A stretch of 64,000 bases of DNA from Natronobacterium texcoconense. Its GTDB lineage: Archaea > Halobacteriota > Halobacteria > Halobacteriales > Natrialbaceae. The number at the start of each line of letters is the position of its first letter. Within the stretch, counting starts at the first letter, position 1. This document shows positions 43,297-51,811 of the stretch, one piece after another. Position numbers and translations under genes: made by a program. The DNA lies in the NCBI RefSeq assembly GCF_900104065.1, contig NZ_FNLC01000002.1, positions 106,995-170,994 of the forward strand, given 5' to 3'. The notes under the pieces are model-generated. The model worked only from the letters and a program-made list of their open reading frames with translations. It did no database searches and was not told where the DNA came from.

Positions 43297-43836
43297 ATGG
43301 AGCTTCCGACGCCAGCGGACCTTCGCCAGCGCCGCACCGAACTCGGGCTGACCCAGAGCGAACTCGCCGAGAAAGCCGAGGTCTCCCAGCCGCTAATCGC
43401 CCGGATCGAAGGCGGCGACGTCGACCCGCGCCTCTCGACGCTCCGGCGGATCGTCAACGCCCTCGAGAAGGCCGAAAGCGACGTCATCCGCGCGGCGGAC
43501 CTGATGAACGAGGCCGTCGTCAGCGTCGCACCAAGCGATCCCGTCAGCGAGGCCGCCCAGAAGATGGGGGAAGAGGCCTACTCCCAGCTTGCAGTCATCC
43601 AGGACGGCATTCCGGTTGGCTCGATCAGCCAGAGCGACCTCGTCCACCTCGATTCCGAGGCGCGCGACGAAGCCGTCGAGGAGCACATGGGCGAGAGCTT
43701 CCCGACGGTCTCGAAGGACGCGACGCTCGACGAGATCAGTAACTTGCTCGAGCACTACAAGGCCGTGATGATCACGGAAGCCGGCGAGACGGTCGGCATC
43801 ATCACGGAAGCCGACGTCGCCGCGCGACTGTCCTAG
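43297..43836 (+). CDS. XRE-type HTH regulator with paired CBS domains
   Basis: A 179-residue protein from ATG 43297 (MELPTPADLRQRRTELGLTQ). Xre/Cro HTH (LTQSELAEKAEVSQPLIARIEGG) is followed by two CBS motifs (VSVAPSDPVSEAAQKMGEE, VSKDATLDEISNLLEHYKA, ITEADVAARLS). CBS pairs usually bind adenosyl nucleotides, so it may couple energy state to transcription. A TATA-like tttctataac lies about 27-35 bases upstream. It converges with the aminotransferase by a 4-base overlap. Confidence 0.92.
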   Translation: MELPTPADLRQRRTELGLTQSELAEKAEVSQPLIARIEGGDVDPRLSTLRRIVNALEKAESDVIRAADLMNEAVVSVAPSDPVSEAAQKMGEEAYSQLAVIQDGIPVGSISQSDLVHLDSEARDEAVEEHMGESFPTVSKDATLDEISNLLEHYKAVMITEAGETVGIITEADVAARLS

Positions 43837-44999
43837 CGTTCGTCGACGTGTTCGCCGACGAACGCTTCGATTCGGCTCAGTGCCTCCCGTAGATCCGGGA
43901 GCCCGGTCGCGTAGGAGATCCGGAGATGGCCCTCGCCACCCTCGCCGAAGACGTCGCCCGGGACGACGGCGACGCCTTGTTCCCGGAGCAGGTCCTCGGC
44001 GAACTCCTCTGCAGTCCAGCCGTCGGGCACCTCGGGGAAACAGTAGAACGCTCCCTTCGCCTCGAAGACATCCATTCCGATCTCGCGGAATCGCGAGAGG
44101 ACGAACCGCCGTCGACGATCGTACTGCTCGACCATGTTCTCGACGTCCTCGGCACAGGAGTCCAGCGCCTCGAGCGCGGCGTACTGGGCGGTCGTCGGTG
44201 CCGACAGCATCGTGTACTGGTGAATCTTGTTCATCGCGCCGATGGCGTCAGCCGGCCCGAGCGCGTATCCGAGTCGAAGCCCCGTCATCGCGTGGGCTTT
44301 CGAGAACCCGTTGAAGACGATCGTCCGCTCGCGCATCCCCTCGAAGGTCGCGATCGACGTGTGCTCTCCGTCGTACGTCAACTCCGCGTAGATCTCGTCG
44401 GACAGCACCGTCAGATCGTGCTCGCGGGCGAACTCGGCGATCGGCTCGAGGTCGTCCTCGCGCATGATCGCGCCCGTCGGGTTGTTCGGGTAACAGAGCA
44501 CGAGCATCTCCGCGTCGGCTGCGCCGGCGTCCTCGAGTGCCTCGACGGTGAGTCGGAACTCGTCTTCTTCTTTCGTGGGAACCGGGAGAACCTCGCCGCC
44601 GGCGAAGATCACGCCCGGTTCGTAGGAGATGTACGACGGCTGGGCGATCGCGACGGTGTCGCCGGGGTCGACGAACGCCCGGAACGCGAGGTCGACGGCT
44701 TCGCTTGCGCCTGCGGTGACGATGATCTCCTCGTCGGGATCGTATCCGAAGTCGAACCGGTCGGCGACGTAGTCGGCGATCGCCACACGGAGGTCGCGTC
44801 TGCCGCGGTTCGCCGTGTACGAGGTCTTTCCTTGCTCCAGGGACGTGATCGCGGCGTCGCGAGCGGCCCACGGCGTCGAGAAGTCGGGTTCACCGACGCC
44901 AAGCGAGATGACCTCGTCGCGTTCCTCTGCGATCTCGAAGAACCGCCGGATGCCCGACGGCGGCACCTCGCGAACGCGCTCTGACGGTTCGAACGTCAT
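43833..44999 (-). CDS. Class I/II aminotransferase (PLP-dependent)
   Basis: A 388-residue fold-type I aminotransferase. PLP contacts are visible: VTAGASEAVDLAFRAF, LCYPNNPTGAIM (Asn), LSDEIYAELTYDG (Asp/Tyr), the Schiff-base Lys in FNGFSKAHAMTGLRLGY (~234) and the C-terminal LRISYATG Arg. It probably transaminates aspartate or aromatic amino acids. It is coupled by an ATGA overlap to the Lrp-type regulator, which likely controls it in response to an amino acid. Confidence 0.92.
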   Translation of the reverse strand: MTFEPSERVREVPPSGIRRFFEIAEERDEVISLGVGEPDFSTPWAARDAAITSLEQGKTSYTANRGRRDLRVAIADYVADRFDFGYDPDEEIIVTAGASEAVDLAFRAFVDPGDTVAIAQPSYISYEPGVIFAGGEVLPVPTKEEDEFRLTVEALEDAGAADAEMLVLCYPNNPTGAIMREDDLEPIAEFAREHDLTVLSDEIYAELTYDGEHTSIATFEGMRERTIVFNGFSKAHAMTGLRLGYALGPADAIGAMNKIHQYTMLSAPTTAQYAALEALDSCAEDVENMVEQYDRRRRFVLSRFREIGMDVFEAKGAFYCFPEVPDGWTAEEFAEDLLREQGVAVVPGDVFGEGGEGHLRISYATGLPDLREALSRIEAFVGEHVDER

Positions 45000-45481
45000 G
45001 GTGAGAACGAGAGCCTGTCGTCCTCGTCGCCGTCGCCGAGTTCGATCCCGTTCTCCTTGTAGGAGGTCATCACGTAGTGGGTGACCGTCTGGGTGATCTC
45101 GGGAACCGGCGCGACCTTCTCGCTGATGAACTTCGAAACCTCGCGGATCGAGTCACCCTCGACCTCCATGTCGAAGTCGTAGTCGCCGCTGACCAGCCGC
45201 AAGGCCGTAACCTGCGGGAACCGTGCGAGGCGCTCCGCGATGTCGCCGTAGCCCGTCTCGCGGTCGAGTTCGACGTTGAGTTCGACCTCGGCGCGGACGC
45301 GTTCGTCCTCGAGTTTGTCCCAGTCGACGACCGCCTGGTACCCACGGACGACGCCTGCTGCCTCGAGCTCCTCGATTACTGCTTCGACCTCGCTCTCCTC
45401 GAGGTCGGTCATTCGCGCGATATCCGCCGTGTCGTATCGCGCGTTCTCACGAAGCAACTCGAGCACCTCGCGTTCGCTCAT
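44996..45481 (-). CDS. Lrp/AsnC-family transcriptional regulator
   Basis: A 161-residue Lrp-type protein. N-terminal HTH (LELLRENARYDTADIARMTDLEESEVEAVIEELEAAG) and C-terminal RAM/AsnC effector domain (VVDWDKLEDERVRAEVELNV, RFPQVTALRLVSGDYDFDMEVE). It overlaps the aminotransferase start by four bases, so the two form an operon with likely local regulation by an amino acid. Confidence 0.93.
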   Translation of the reverse strand: MSEREVLELLRENARYDTADIARMTDLEESEVEAVIEELEAAGVVRGYQAVVDWDKLEDERVRAEVELNVELDRETGYGDIAERLARFPQVTALRLVSGDYDFDMEVEGDSIREVSKFISEKVAPVPEITQTVTHYVMTSYKENGIELGDGDEDDRLSFSP

Positions 45482-45578
45482 ACAACTCCGAAGCGTGACC
45501 GCGAGTAAAAACGTTGTTCTTCCCGTGGTATCTGCTCTCGCGTCTCGTTGTTACCACGCGGCGGCCGTACCGAACCGG

Positions 45579-46034
45579 TCACCGGTAGTTCTTGAACAGC
45601 AGCGCCCGGACGTCGTCTTTCGTCTGGACCTCCTCGGTCGAGCCGTCGGGGAGTTCGACTTCGTATCTCGCCTCTTCGGAGGAGGCCTCACCCCACTTGT
45701 CGTCGTGGGTCTCGAGCAGGCTCATCATCTCGTCTAACATGTCGTCGTCGTCTGCTTCGCCACCCTCGCTTTCCTCGGTGTCGTCCGCGTCGTCGCCGGC
45801 TTCTTCCTCGTCGGTATCCGAGTCGTAGGTAAACTCGCTCGTGTCGGCTTCACCCGCGATGGCGTCGTCCAACGACACCTCGCCGTTGCCGTCGGTGTCG
45901 ACGTTGTCGATCAGGAACTGGACCGCGTCCTGGTCGCGGACGTGACCGTACCTGCCGACGACCTCCTCGGACAGTTCCTCGCGGACGTGCTGGATGAACG
46001 CGTGTTGTTCCTCGGTAACCTCGAGCGTTTTCAT
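45579..46034 (-). CDS. Acidic hypothetical protein with EF-hand-like loop
   Basis: A 151-residue protein from ATG 46032-46034. The N-terminal ~60 residues are helical (MKTLEVTEEQHAFIQHVREE, YGHVRDQDAVQFLIDNV) and lead into DTDGNGEVSLDD, a 12-residue calcium-loop pattern with Asp/Asp/Asn at positions 1, 3, 5, Gly6, Val8 and Asp12. An acidic linker and a conserved-looking C-terminus follow (KWGEASSEEARYEVELPDG, KDDVRALLFKNY). Calcium binding is inference from the single loop. Confidence 0.75.
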   Translation of the reverse strand: MKTLEVTEEQHAFIQHVREELSEEVVGRYGHVRDQDAVQFLIDNVDTDGNGEVSLDDAIAGEADTSEFTYDSDTDEEEAGDDADDTEESEGGEADDDDMLDEMMSLLETHDDKWGEASSEEARYEVELPDGSTEEVQTKDDVRALLFKNYR

Positions 46035-46160
46035 ACTCCATGAATATCGCGGGGGATACAAATATGTAAGTCGTCGCTCGCCGCTTCCAGAATATCTCCG
46101 ATACAAGCTTTCTCGCCGCTTCCAGCGTCGTTTTAAGACTCGAGCGACGAACGTCACTGT

Positions 46161-46727
46161 ATGGTCCTGAAAGAGTCCGACTCCGAACTCTCGGCCGGCG
46201 ACGAACCGCCGGCGTTCGAACTCGAGGGTACCGACGGCGAGACGTACACGCTCGAGTCGTTTGCCGACCACGAGGCGTTGCTGATCGTCTTCACCTGCAA
46301 CCACTGTCCGTACGCCGAGGCGAAGTTCGACCTGTTGAACGACCTCGCAAGCGAGTACGACGACGTGGCGGTCGTCGGAATCAACCCCAACGACGCCGAG
46401 GAGTATCCCGACGACTCCATGGAGGCGATGCGCGAGTACGTCTCCGAGGGTCGCATCCAGTACGACGCCTACCTCCGCGACGCGAGCCAGGACGTCGCCG
46501 ACGCCTACGGCGCGGTGTGTACGCCGGATCCGTTCCTGTTCGCTCGAGAGGACGGGAGCTTCGGTCTGGTCTATCACGGCCGCCTCGACGATGCCCTGAA
46601 CCCCGACGACGAACCGAGCCGATTCCACGTCCGGGAGGCCGTCGACGCCGTTCTCGCCGGCGAGGAGGTCGACCTCGAGTGGCAGCCCTCGCAGGGCTGT
46701 TCGATCAAGTGGATCGACGAGGAGTAG
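46161..46727 (+). CDS. Thioredoxin-fold peroxiredoxin-like (AhpC/TSA, TlpA-type) protein
   Basis: A 188-residue redoxin: PPAFELEGTDGETYTLESF, then LLIVFTCNHCPYAEAKFDLL with a CxxC pair (CNHC) at the active-site position, and VVGINPNDAEEYPDDSMEAM. The second conserved region is YGAVCTPDPFLFARED. This is the widespread thioredoxin-family protein type with unknown natural partner. Cytoplasmic, no signal peptide. Confidence 0.88.
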   Translation: MVLKESDSELSAGDEPPAFELEGTDGETYTLESFADHEALLIVFTCNHCPYAEAKFDLLNDLASEYDDVAVVGINPNDAEEYPDDSMEAMREYVSEGRIQYDAYLRDASQDVADAYGAVCTPDPFLFAREDGSFGLVYHGRLDDALNPDDEPSRFHVREAVDAVLAGEEVDLEWQPSQGCSIKWIDEE

Positions 46728-46879
46728 AAAGACCAGTTCGCGCCACTGAATCGGTGCGTGAACGGACGGTTGCTATTCCGAGCGTAGCCACTGGCCGAGT
46801 AGACGAAGGTGCCGGTCGCCGAAGCGACCGGCGACGAGATAATCCGATTTCGCGAGTTCTTCCGTCTGTTCTCGTTCAA

Positions 46880-47362
46880 TTATTCGACGACAATATCACC
46901 GATCATCGTCGTCTCGTGGGGCTCACAGACGTACGACGCCATTTCGCCGCTGGCTTCGAACTCGAGCCACTGGTCGTCGCCGGGTTCGAAGACCTGCTCG
47001 GTCTGGAGGTCGTCGACGACGTTGCCACCGTCGTCCCAGATTGCGATGTTGTGTTGGGAGCCATCGCCCTCGCTCCAGCCGATTTCGTAGGTCTCGCCCT
47101 CCTGCAGGACGAGGGTCGGATTCGTTTCGCCGTCGATCTCGCCCGGTGCGATTCCTTCCCAGCCGGGGGTCTGGCCGTCGAGATCGATCGTCGTTCCGGG
47201 ATCGATCGCGATCCCGTCCGTTCCACCGTTTTCATCGCCCGTATCGTCGTCTCCGCCGTTTTCGTCGTCACCGAGACAGCCCGCTGCGATCGCTGCGACG
47301 CTCGTTGCACCTGCGGCTTTCAGGAACGTTCGACGACTGCTATCGTTACTGGTCATGGTCAC
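46880..47362 (-). CDS. Halocyanin-type blue copper protein
   Basis: A 160-residue secreted protein. Tat/lipobox signal (SSRRTFLKAAGATS ... AAIAAGCLG), an acidic linker and a plastocyanin/halocyanin domain with copper ligands in SQHNIAIWDD (His) and YVCEPHETTMIGDI (Cys, His, Met). Met3 is an alternative start. It carries electrons on the outer face of the membrane. Confidence 0.9.
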   Translation of the reverse strand: MTMTSNDSSRRTFLKAAGATSVAAIAAGCLGDDENGGDDDTGDENGGTDGIAIDPGTTIDLDGQTPGWEGIAPGEIDGETNPTLVLQEGETYEIGWSEGDGSQHNIAIWDDGGNVVDDLQTEQVFEPGDDQWLEFEASGEMASYVCEPHETTMIGDIVVE

Positions 47363-47500
47363 CTGAACGGTAACACCAAGACACCATTTAACAGGTCCAA
47401 CGCTCCCAAAATATGGGATATCGAGGGAAGATGTTCGCCGTCACACTTTAGTGAGAGAGGGACAGCGCCCGACGAGTGACGACGGTCGGAACTCGTCGTG

Positions 47501-48607
47501 TTACTCTGCTGACCGTCGGTACTGGACCGGCCACTCCGCGGGAGCGTCGTCTGTGAGTTCGCCGGCCGCTCGAAGCCCGAAGTACGGGTCACGGAGGAAC
47601 TCTCGACCGACCAGTACGAGGTCGGCCCGCCCGTTTCCGACGAGCGCCTCGGCCTGCTCCGGTTCGGTGATGCCACCGACGGCACCGACCGCGACGTCCG
47701 CTCCCTCGCGGATCGCTTCCGCCAGCGGGACCTGGAAGTTCGGTCCACCCGCCGCCTCCTGGTCGGGGTGGATTCCGCCGGAGCTGACGTCTACCAGATC
47801 GACGCCGAGGTCGGCGAGGTCGCCGGCCAGTCGAACGGACTGGTCGATATCCCACGACTCGCGGTCCTCGAGCCAGTCCGTCCCCGAAATCCGGACGAAG
47901 ACGGGTTTCTCGTCGGGCCAGACCTCGCGGACGGCCGCAGTGACCTCCCGAAGGAGTCGCGTTCGGTTCTCGAAGCTCCCGCCGTAGTCGTCCTCCCGGC
48001 GGTTCGTCACGGGCGAGAGGAACTCGTGGAGCAGGTAGCCGTGTGCGGCGTGGACCTCTGCGATCTCGAAGCCGGCCTCGAGCGACCGTTCGGCCGCGTC
48101 GCGGTAGGCGTCGATCACGCCCTCGATGTCGTCCTGGGTCGCCTTCTGCATGGCAGGTCGATCGCCGGAGAAGGGCGGATAGGCGTCGGGCGAGGGTGAG
48201 AGGACTTCCCAGCCCGACGCTCCGTCGGGGTCGGTCTCGTCCGGCGCGATGGGAACGTTGCCGTCCCAGGGCCTGGTCTTGCTGGCCTTGTGACCCGCGT
48301 GGGCGAGCTGGATCGCCGGCACCCCACCCTGGTCGCGGATGAACTCGGTGATCGGCTGCAGGGCCTCGGCGTGTTCGTCACTCCAGATTCCCAAGTCGTG
48401 GGGCGTGATCCGGCCGCGGGGTTCGACGGCGGTCGCCTCGGACATCACGATACCCGCACCGCCGACGGCGCGGCTGCCGAGGTGGACGCGGTGCCACTCG
48501 GTCGGCAGCCCGTCGGGATCACAGGAGTACTGACACATCGGCGACACCGCGAGTCGATTCGGTAGTTCACAGTCACGCAAGGATAGTTCGGAGAAGAGTC
48601 CTGGCAT
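47501..48607 (-). CDS. NADH:flavin oxidoreductase / old yellow enzyme (YqjM type)
   Basis: A 368-residue OYE-family protein from ATG 48605-48607 (MPGLFSELSLRDCELPNRLA). Diagnostic segments: SPMCQYSCDPDGLPTEWH with the YqjM-type Cys, QLAHAGHKAS, VHAAHGYLLHEFLSPVTNRR (substrate His pair) and VAVGAVGGITEPEQAE. FMN-dependent reduction of activated alkenes. It is the last intact core gene before the AT-rich island. An AT-rich promoter (TTAATTGATACC on this strand) is ~115 bp upstream of the ATG, so the leader is long or the true start lies further upstream. Confidence 0.92.
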   Translation of the reverse strand: MPGLFSELSLRDCELPNRLAVSPMCQYSCDPDGLPTEWHRVHLGSRAVGGAGIVMSEATAVEPRGRITPHDLGIWSDEHAEALQPITEFIRDQGGVPAIQLAHAGHKASKTRPWDGNVPIAPDETDPDGASGWEVLSPSPDAYPPFSGDRPAMQKATQDDIEGVIDAYRDAAERSLEAGFEIAEVHAAHGYLLHEFLSPVTNRREDDYGGSFENRTRLLREVTAAVREVWPDEKPVFVRISGTDWLEDRESWDIDQSVRLAGDLADLGVDLVDVSSGGIHPDQEAAGGPNFQVPLAEAIREGADVAVGAVGGITEPEQAEALVGNGRADLVLVGREFLRDPYFGLRAAGELTDDAPAEWPVQYRRSAE

Positions 48608-49571
48608 GTACTCACCTCGAGGTAGCGGCCCTGTCGGAAAAACGACCTCGAACGGGGAGGACTTTGCCGCCTCGAGCGTGTCGAACGCGATGCTATCCCG
48701 CCAATCGACGGTATCAATTAACATTGTTTCACCCGACGGCTCAACCAGGAGAGTTGAATTTGCTTAACCTACATCGATGTGGTGGATCTCGGAAGAGTCG
48801 TTCGATCCGTTTTAGATGTCGCTCTCAAGGTCTTCACCAGGTTCGGTTTCGATATCCGACTCGAGAACCCGCCGCCCTTGAGTCCGGCACATTCAGCGAG
48901 AACAACGAGTGAGACAACGAAAATAGTCTGATAGCTGGTTGTCTTCCCGTTCATACTTGATCTGGATAGACGCTCGTCCAGATGTTTCTGGGGTTCTAGA
49001 TCAAGAAGGCAAGCGGCTGAACTTGCGGTGTGAACAAACCGACTTTCATGCTAAACGATTGTTCCACGCTCTACCCTCCCCCTCTTTCTACAGCTTCGGG
49101 AATACGGAAACGCGAAAAACCGCGTTCTACGGCGTAATTCTTGAGCTCCTCCATCGGAATCCCTTCGCAGAAATAAATTTGCCCGACGATTGTCTCGTAC
49201 AAGTCCTTTGTCTTTGAACAATACTATTCCACATTTTTCAACATACCGTTTCGAGGGCATTTCCTTATTTAACATCGGGTGAAGAGAGTGTGAACTACCT
49301 CCGCCTACTCGCCGTTGTCGACGACTCCTTGAGAACGGGGGCTTACTGCCTGCAATTAGCTAAAGATGGCACAGGGAAAGCCCATGGCTTTACAAGTCGT
49401 GGGAGTAAGTCAACTTCCCACCTTTGATCTTCCGTAGGTCAGTGTCTGAGTCTTTTATGCGACTTCGACTTCCTCGTCAACGAAGTGGGACCCTTGCTGT
49501 TCAAGCTAAACCCTTAACTAATAACAGTGGTGTGGAATGGATTTTTATGGGAGTGGTATTAATGAAACTAT
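48608..49571. other. 964-bp gene-poor left part of the accessory island
   Basis: Contains the promoter of the OYE gene (to ~48725), then sequence of clearly lower GC. A 50-codon GTG frame at 48779-48931 on the plus strand (VVDLGRVVRSVLDVALKVFT) and a minus-strand frame at 49087-49238 ending VGQIYFCEGIPMEELKNYAV / ERGFSRFRIPEAVERGGG look protein-like but have no starts or family matches I know. They are probably gene debris. An inverted repeat lies at 48957-49003 and IS200/IS605-type ends at ~49290-49413. Confidence 0.5.
49290..49413. mobile_element. IS200/IS605-type end remnants
   Basis: The sequence gtgaactacctccgcctact ... gagaacgggggctt (49289-49344) and the hairpin aaagcccatggctttacaag / tcgtgggagtaagtcaac (49377-49413) have the look of haloarchaeal IS200/IS605 (TnpB-type) element ends, whose right end is a GCCCA...TGGGAG hairpin. 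No tnpA or tnpB coding sequence remains between them. Assigned by pattern only. Confidence 0.4.
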
Positions 49572-50387
49572 ATGTTCGCCACCTCCTCCAATAGCGAACT
49601 TCGAGAGATTATATCCAACCGAGACGATATTCTCAAGTCGCTTTCTGGCAGTCCAAAGACGAAACCAGAACTCATTTCCTCAGTCGAAAAGTCCCGATCT
49701 ACTATTGACAGAGCTATCGAGTCATTAGGGGCATATCACTGTGTCAAGAAGGACGAAAACGGAACGTATTGCCTGACCAAAACAGGTAGAATCGCACTCC
49801 AGACCTACCAGGATTTCAATAACACGATAGAATCCCTCTCAAATTCCCACAACATTATAAACGAGGTGCCTCCTGAGTTCGAACTAGGTTACGAGTTCCT
49901 AAAAAATGTTGAAATATTTGAAGCGAAAGAGGGCGTCCCTGAGCTGGTTTTATCAAAGAGAAACAAGATCATCAACAACTCGGACGAATTCCGTGGGCTC
50001 GCAGCAGTTGCTTTTTCATCGTACCCAGAGACTCTACTGGCTGCGGTCAAAGAGAACGACGTAGACCTTGAGATTGTCAGCAATCCCAGTCTCATTGAGG
50101 CACTCTATCAAATTAACAAGGAAACTATCGCAACACTCGTTTCGCACGAGAACACTACCATTTTAGTAACCGATCGAGATATTCCTGAGTCGCTCTGGCT
50201 AACTAATGGTTCAGATGGTCCACACTCCGGTATCACAGTTCATTCAAACGGCGGGATCGTCGGAGTCCTAATCAACAACCAGCAAGCCGGCGTTGAAAGG
50301 GCCGAAGAAATCTATAGCCAGTACAGAGAAGCAGCGGCACGAGAGCTTACAGCTGCCAACCTTGAAGAGCTTGAGGCGTCTCCTTGA
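49572..50387 (+). CDS. Winged-helix transcriptional regulator with FilR1-like C-terminal domain
   Basis: A 271-residue protein. N-terminal wHTH (ILKSLSGSPKTKPELISSVEKS, STIDRAIESLGAYHCVKKDE) and a C-terminal FilR1/DUF1724-type domain (VELRGLAAVAFSS-like GLAAVAFSSYPETLL, then PESLWLTNGSDGPHSGITVH, GGIVGVLINNQQAGVERAEE). Codon use is AT-richer than in the flanking genes (many codons ending in A/T), a sign of transfer. A TATA-like ttatgggagtg and AT-rich stretch precede it. Ligand and target unknown. Confidence 0.82.
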   Translation: MFATSSNSELREIISNRDDILKSLSGSPKTKPELISSVEKSRSTIDRAIESLGAYHCVKKDENGTYCLTKTGRIALQTYQDFNNTIESLSNSHNIINEVPPEFELGYEFLKNVEIFEAKEGVPELVLSKRNKIINNSDEFRGLAAVAFSSYPETLLAAVKENDVDLEIVSNPSLIEALYQINKETIATLVSHENTTILVTDRDIPESLWLTNGSDGPHSGITVHSNGGIVGVLINNQQAGVERAEEIYSQYREAAARELTAANLEELEASP

Positions 50388-50741
50388 GAAGGAATCCTGA
50401 TCAAAATATATCCGTGACCAATACGCTCCCTCCTAGTTCAACCGGTCTGCTAGTCCTCAGAAACACGCACCAATTCCTCCGACTTGTGGGGTGGTTCTCA
50501 GAATTTTCGACAGAACACGAAGACGTTGTCGAACTCAACGTGGCAGGGAAAGCCCTCATTCCAGTCACCGACCCGGAAGTTACAGAAAGGTCCTAGTCCA
50601 TAAGAACAGTAAATTCGAAAAGAGCGGCTCCCAGAAGAGAATAGTATCGCACTGCTCATGGAACGGCTGGACTATTGGAGGGAAAAGCTTAGCGTCAACC
50701 TCGGCACGTATTGGTCTTTAGAGCGTGTCATAGGATCCAAC
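50388..50741. other. Gap with protein-like debris
   Basis: No intact gene. A plus-strand frame following a stop at 50610-50612 reads RKERLPEENSIALLMERLDY and WREKLSVNLGTYWSLERVIG to a stop at 50766-50768. It looks like the tail of a lost gene and overlaps the opposite-strand transposase remnant. A 70-codon frame at 50384-50596 shares no recognisable feature with a known family. Confidence 0.4.
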
Positions 50742-51035
50742 TCATGGCTTGATCTTCTCACGTCCTGAATCGTGTCCTCGCTCATAGTTGGTAACTGCAA
50801 TCACGATCCGGAGACACAGCGAAACAAATACTTCTGTTCGTGTGTGAACCCGGCCTCGGACTCGAAGGTGCCTGAAGCGGCAGTCCTTGCAGGCATTATT
50901 GGTTGTTCGACTCCTGCACGCCGGCCGTATGTCTCGTCTTTAACATCGATCTGAACGCCGCTATCCAACTCAGTGTGGTGTATCGTAACCGGATTGAACC
51001 TTGACGTTGAATAAAATATCCGAATTAATAACATC
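50742..51035 (-). pseudogene. Transposase C-terminal remnant (haloarchaeal IS4-like DDE type)
   Basis: On the minus strand the reading TELDSGVQIDVKDETYGRRA / GVEQ continues, after a frameshift, as NNACKDCRFRHLRVRGRVHT / RTEVFVSLCLRIVIAVTNYE / RGHDSGREKIKP, with a stop at 50742-50744. The YGRRAGVE ... RVRGRVHTRTEVFxxLCLR ... NYERG pattern is that of the C-terminus of haloarchaeal DDE transposases. The N-terminal two thirds are missing. This supports past IS activity in the island. Confidence 0.6.
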
Positions 51036-51055
51036 TATCGACCGCAGTTCGTCAC

Positions 51056-51496
51056 TCAGATCTCGTTTATGACCGTTCTCCCAGTGCCAGTCCTCGTATC
51101 GAGCATCACACTCGTATTCGTATCTCCTCCGGTTAGGCCAGTGACTTTGAATCCAAGTCGCTCTGTGGATCCGATGACGGGGGCTATCCCCTCGAACTTC
51201 GCCTCAGAGTAAGCCTCATACTTGTTGCTGTCTTGTTCAGTATCTCGTTCAGTCCACTCCTCGAATGACCAATCGATCGAGGTGGCGGTGTCATCAGACA
51301 CGGATCCGTCCGTGACTTCGCCACCCGTTACACTCCATTCGAGTTCGATTTCCACCGCGTACTGGCGGCCAAAATTCCGGTGGACCGCTTCGTATGCAGC
51401 TTCGTAATCGCCTGATGAAGCTGCTGCTGGGATACTGGCAACTGATAGTCCTGCTACTGTACCTCCGATCGTCTTTATTGCTTGTCGTCGTTCCAT
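51056..51496 (-). CDS. Secreted protein of unknown function (RR signal)
   Basis: A 146-residue protein with an RR-type signal (MERRQAIKTIGGTVAGLSVA, cleavage near SIPAAASSG). The mature part is acidic and beta-rich (YAVEIELEWSVTGGEVTDGS, RLGFKVTGLTGGDTNTSVML) without Cys. Its start overlaps the end of the membrane-protein gene by 22 bases, so the genes are coupled. I do not recognise the family. Codon use is AT-richer than in the core genes. Confidence 0.7.
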   Translation of the reverse strand: MERRQAIKTIGGTVAGLSVASIPAAASSGDYEAAYEAVHRNFGRQYAVEIELEWSVTGGEVTDGSVSDDTATSIDWSFEEWTERDTEQDSNKYEAYSEAKFEGIAPVIGSTERLGFKVTGLTGGDTNTSVMLDTRTGTGRTVINEI

Positions 51497-51804
51497 TGGA
51501 ATCGAGTGAAGTAGTAGTACGCTGCCAGTGCTGCGATTCCCGGAAGGATGGTTAACAGCAGAATGGCAACGGTCAATGCGACTATTGAGGGGTATTTGAA
51601 ACCCTGTTCTCGGGAGTCAAACAGAATCCAGACTGTGGCCACCCCGATGAACGGTACCCAGAGGATAGCCGCTAGCGGACCTATGAAGGTAAATCCGAGC
51701 CTCACATACAGGAAGACCGCTGCGAGTGCAGCTATAACCAGTGCGGCAATTCGTCTATATGTGAGGTTTTTGATTTTGGGGGAAGCCAACAGGGCTGAAT
51801 TCAT
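51475..51804 (-). CDS. Three-helix membrane protein, hypothetical
   Basis: A 109-residue protein with three hydrophobic segments (RIAALVIAALAAVFLYVRLGF, PLAAILWVPFIGVATVWILF, SIVALTVAILLLTILPGIAALAAYYYF). It lies between two genes for RR-signal proteins, seven bases after one and overlapping the other by 22 bases. No family recognised. A role in anchoring, exporting or giving immunity to its secreted neighbours is conceivable; this is speculation. Confidence 0.7.
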   Translation of the reverse strand: MNSALLASPKIKNLTYRRIAALVIAALAAVFLYVRLGFTFIGPLAAILWVPFIGVATVWILFDSREQGFKYPSIVALTVAILLLTILPGIAALAAYYYFTRFQWNDDKQ

Positions 51805-51811
51805 ACTTAAG

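Noticed and set aside
48779-48931. 50-codon GTG frame (VVDLGRVVRSVLDVALKVFT...)
   Set aside because: Looks protein-like but lacks a convincing start and any family match; mentioned only as possible debris in the island.
50384-50596. 70-codon frame overlapping the end of the FilR1-like regulator
   Set aside because: Starts with a weak TTG, no recognisable domain, and lies in a region of gene debris.
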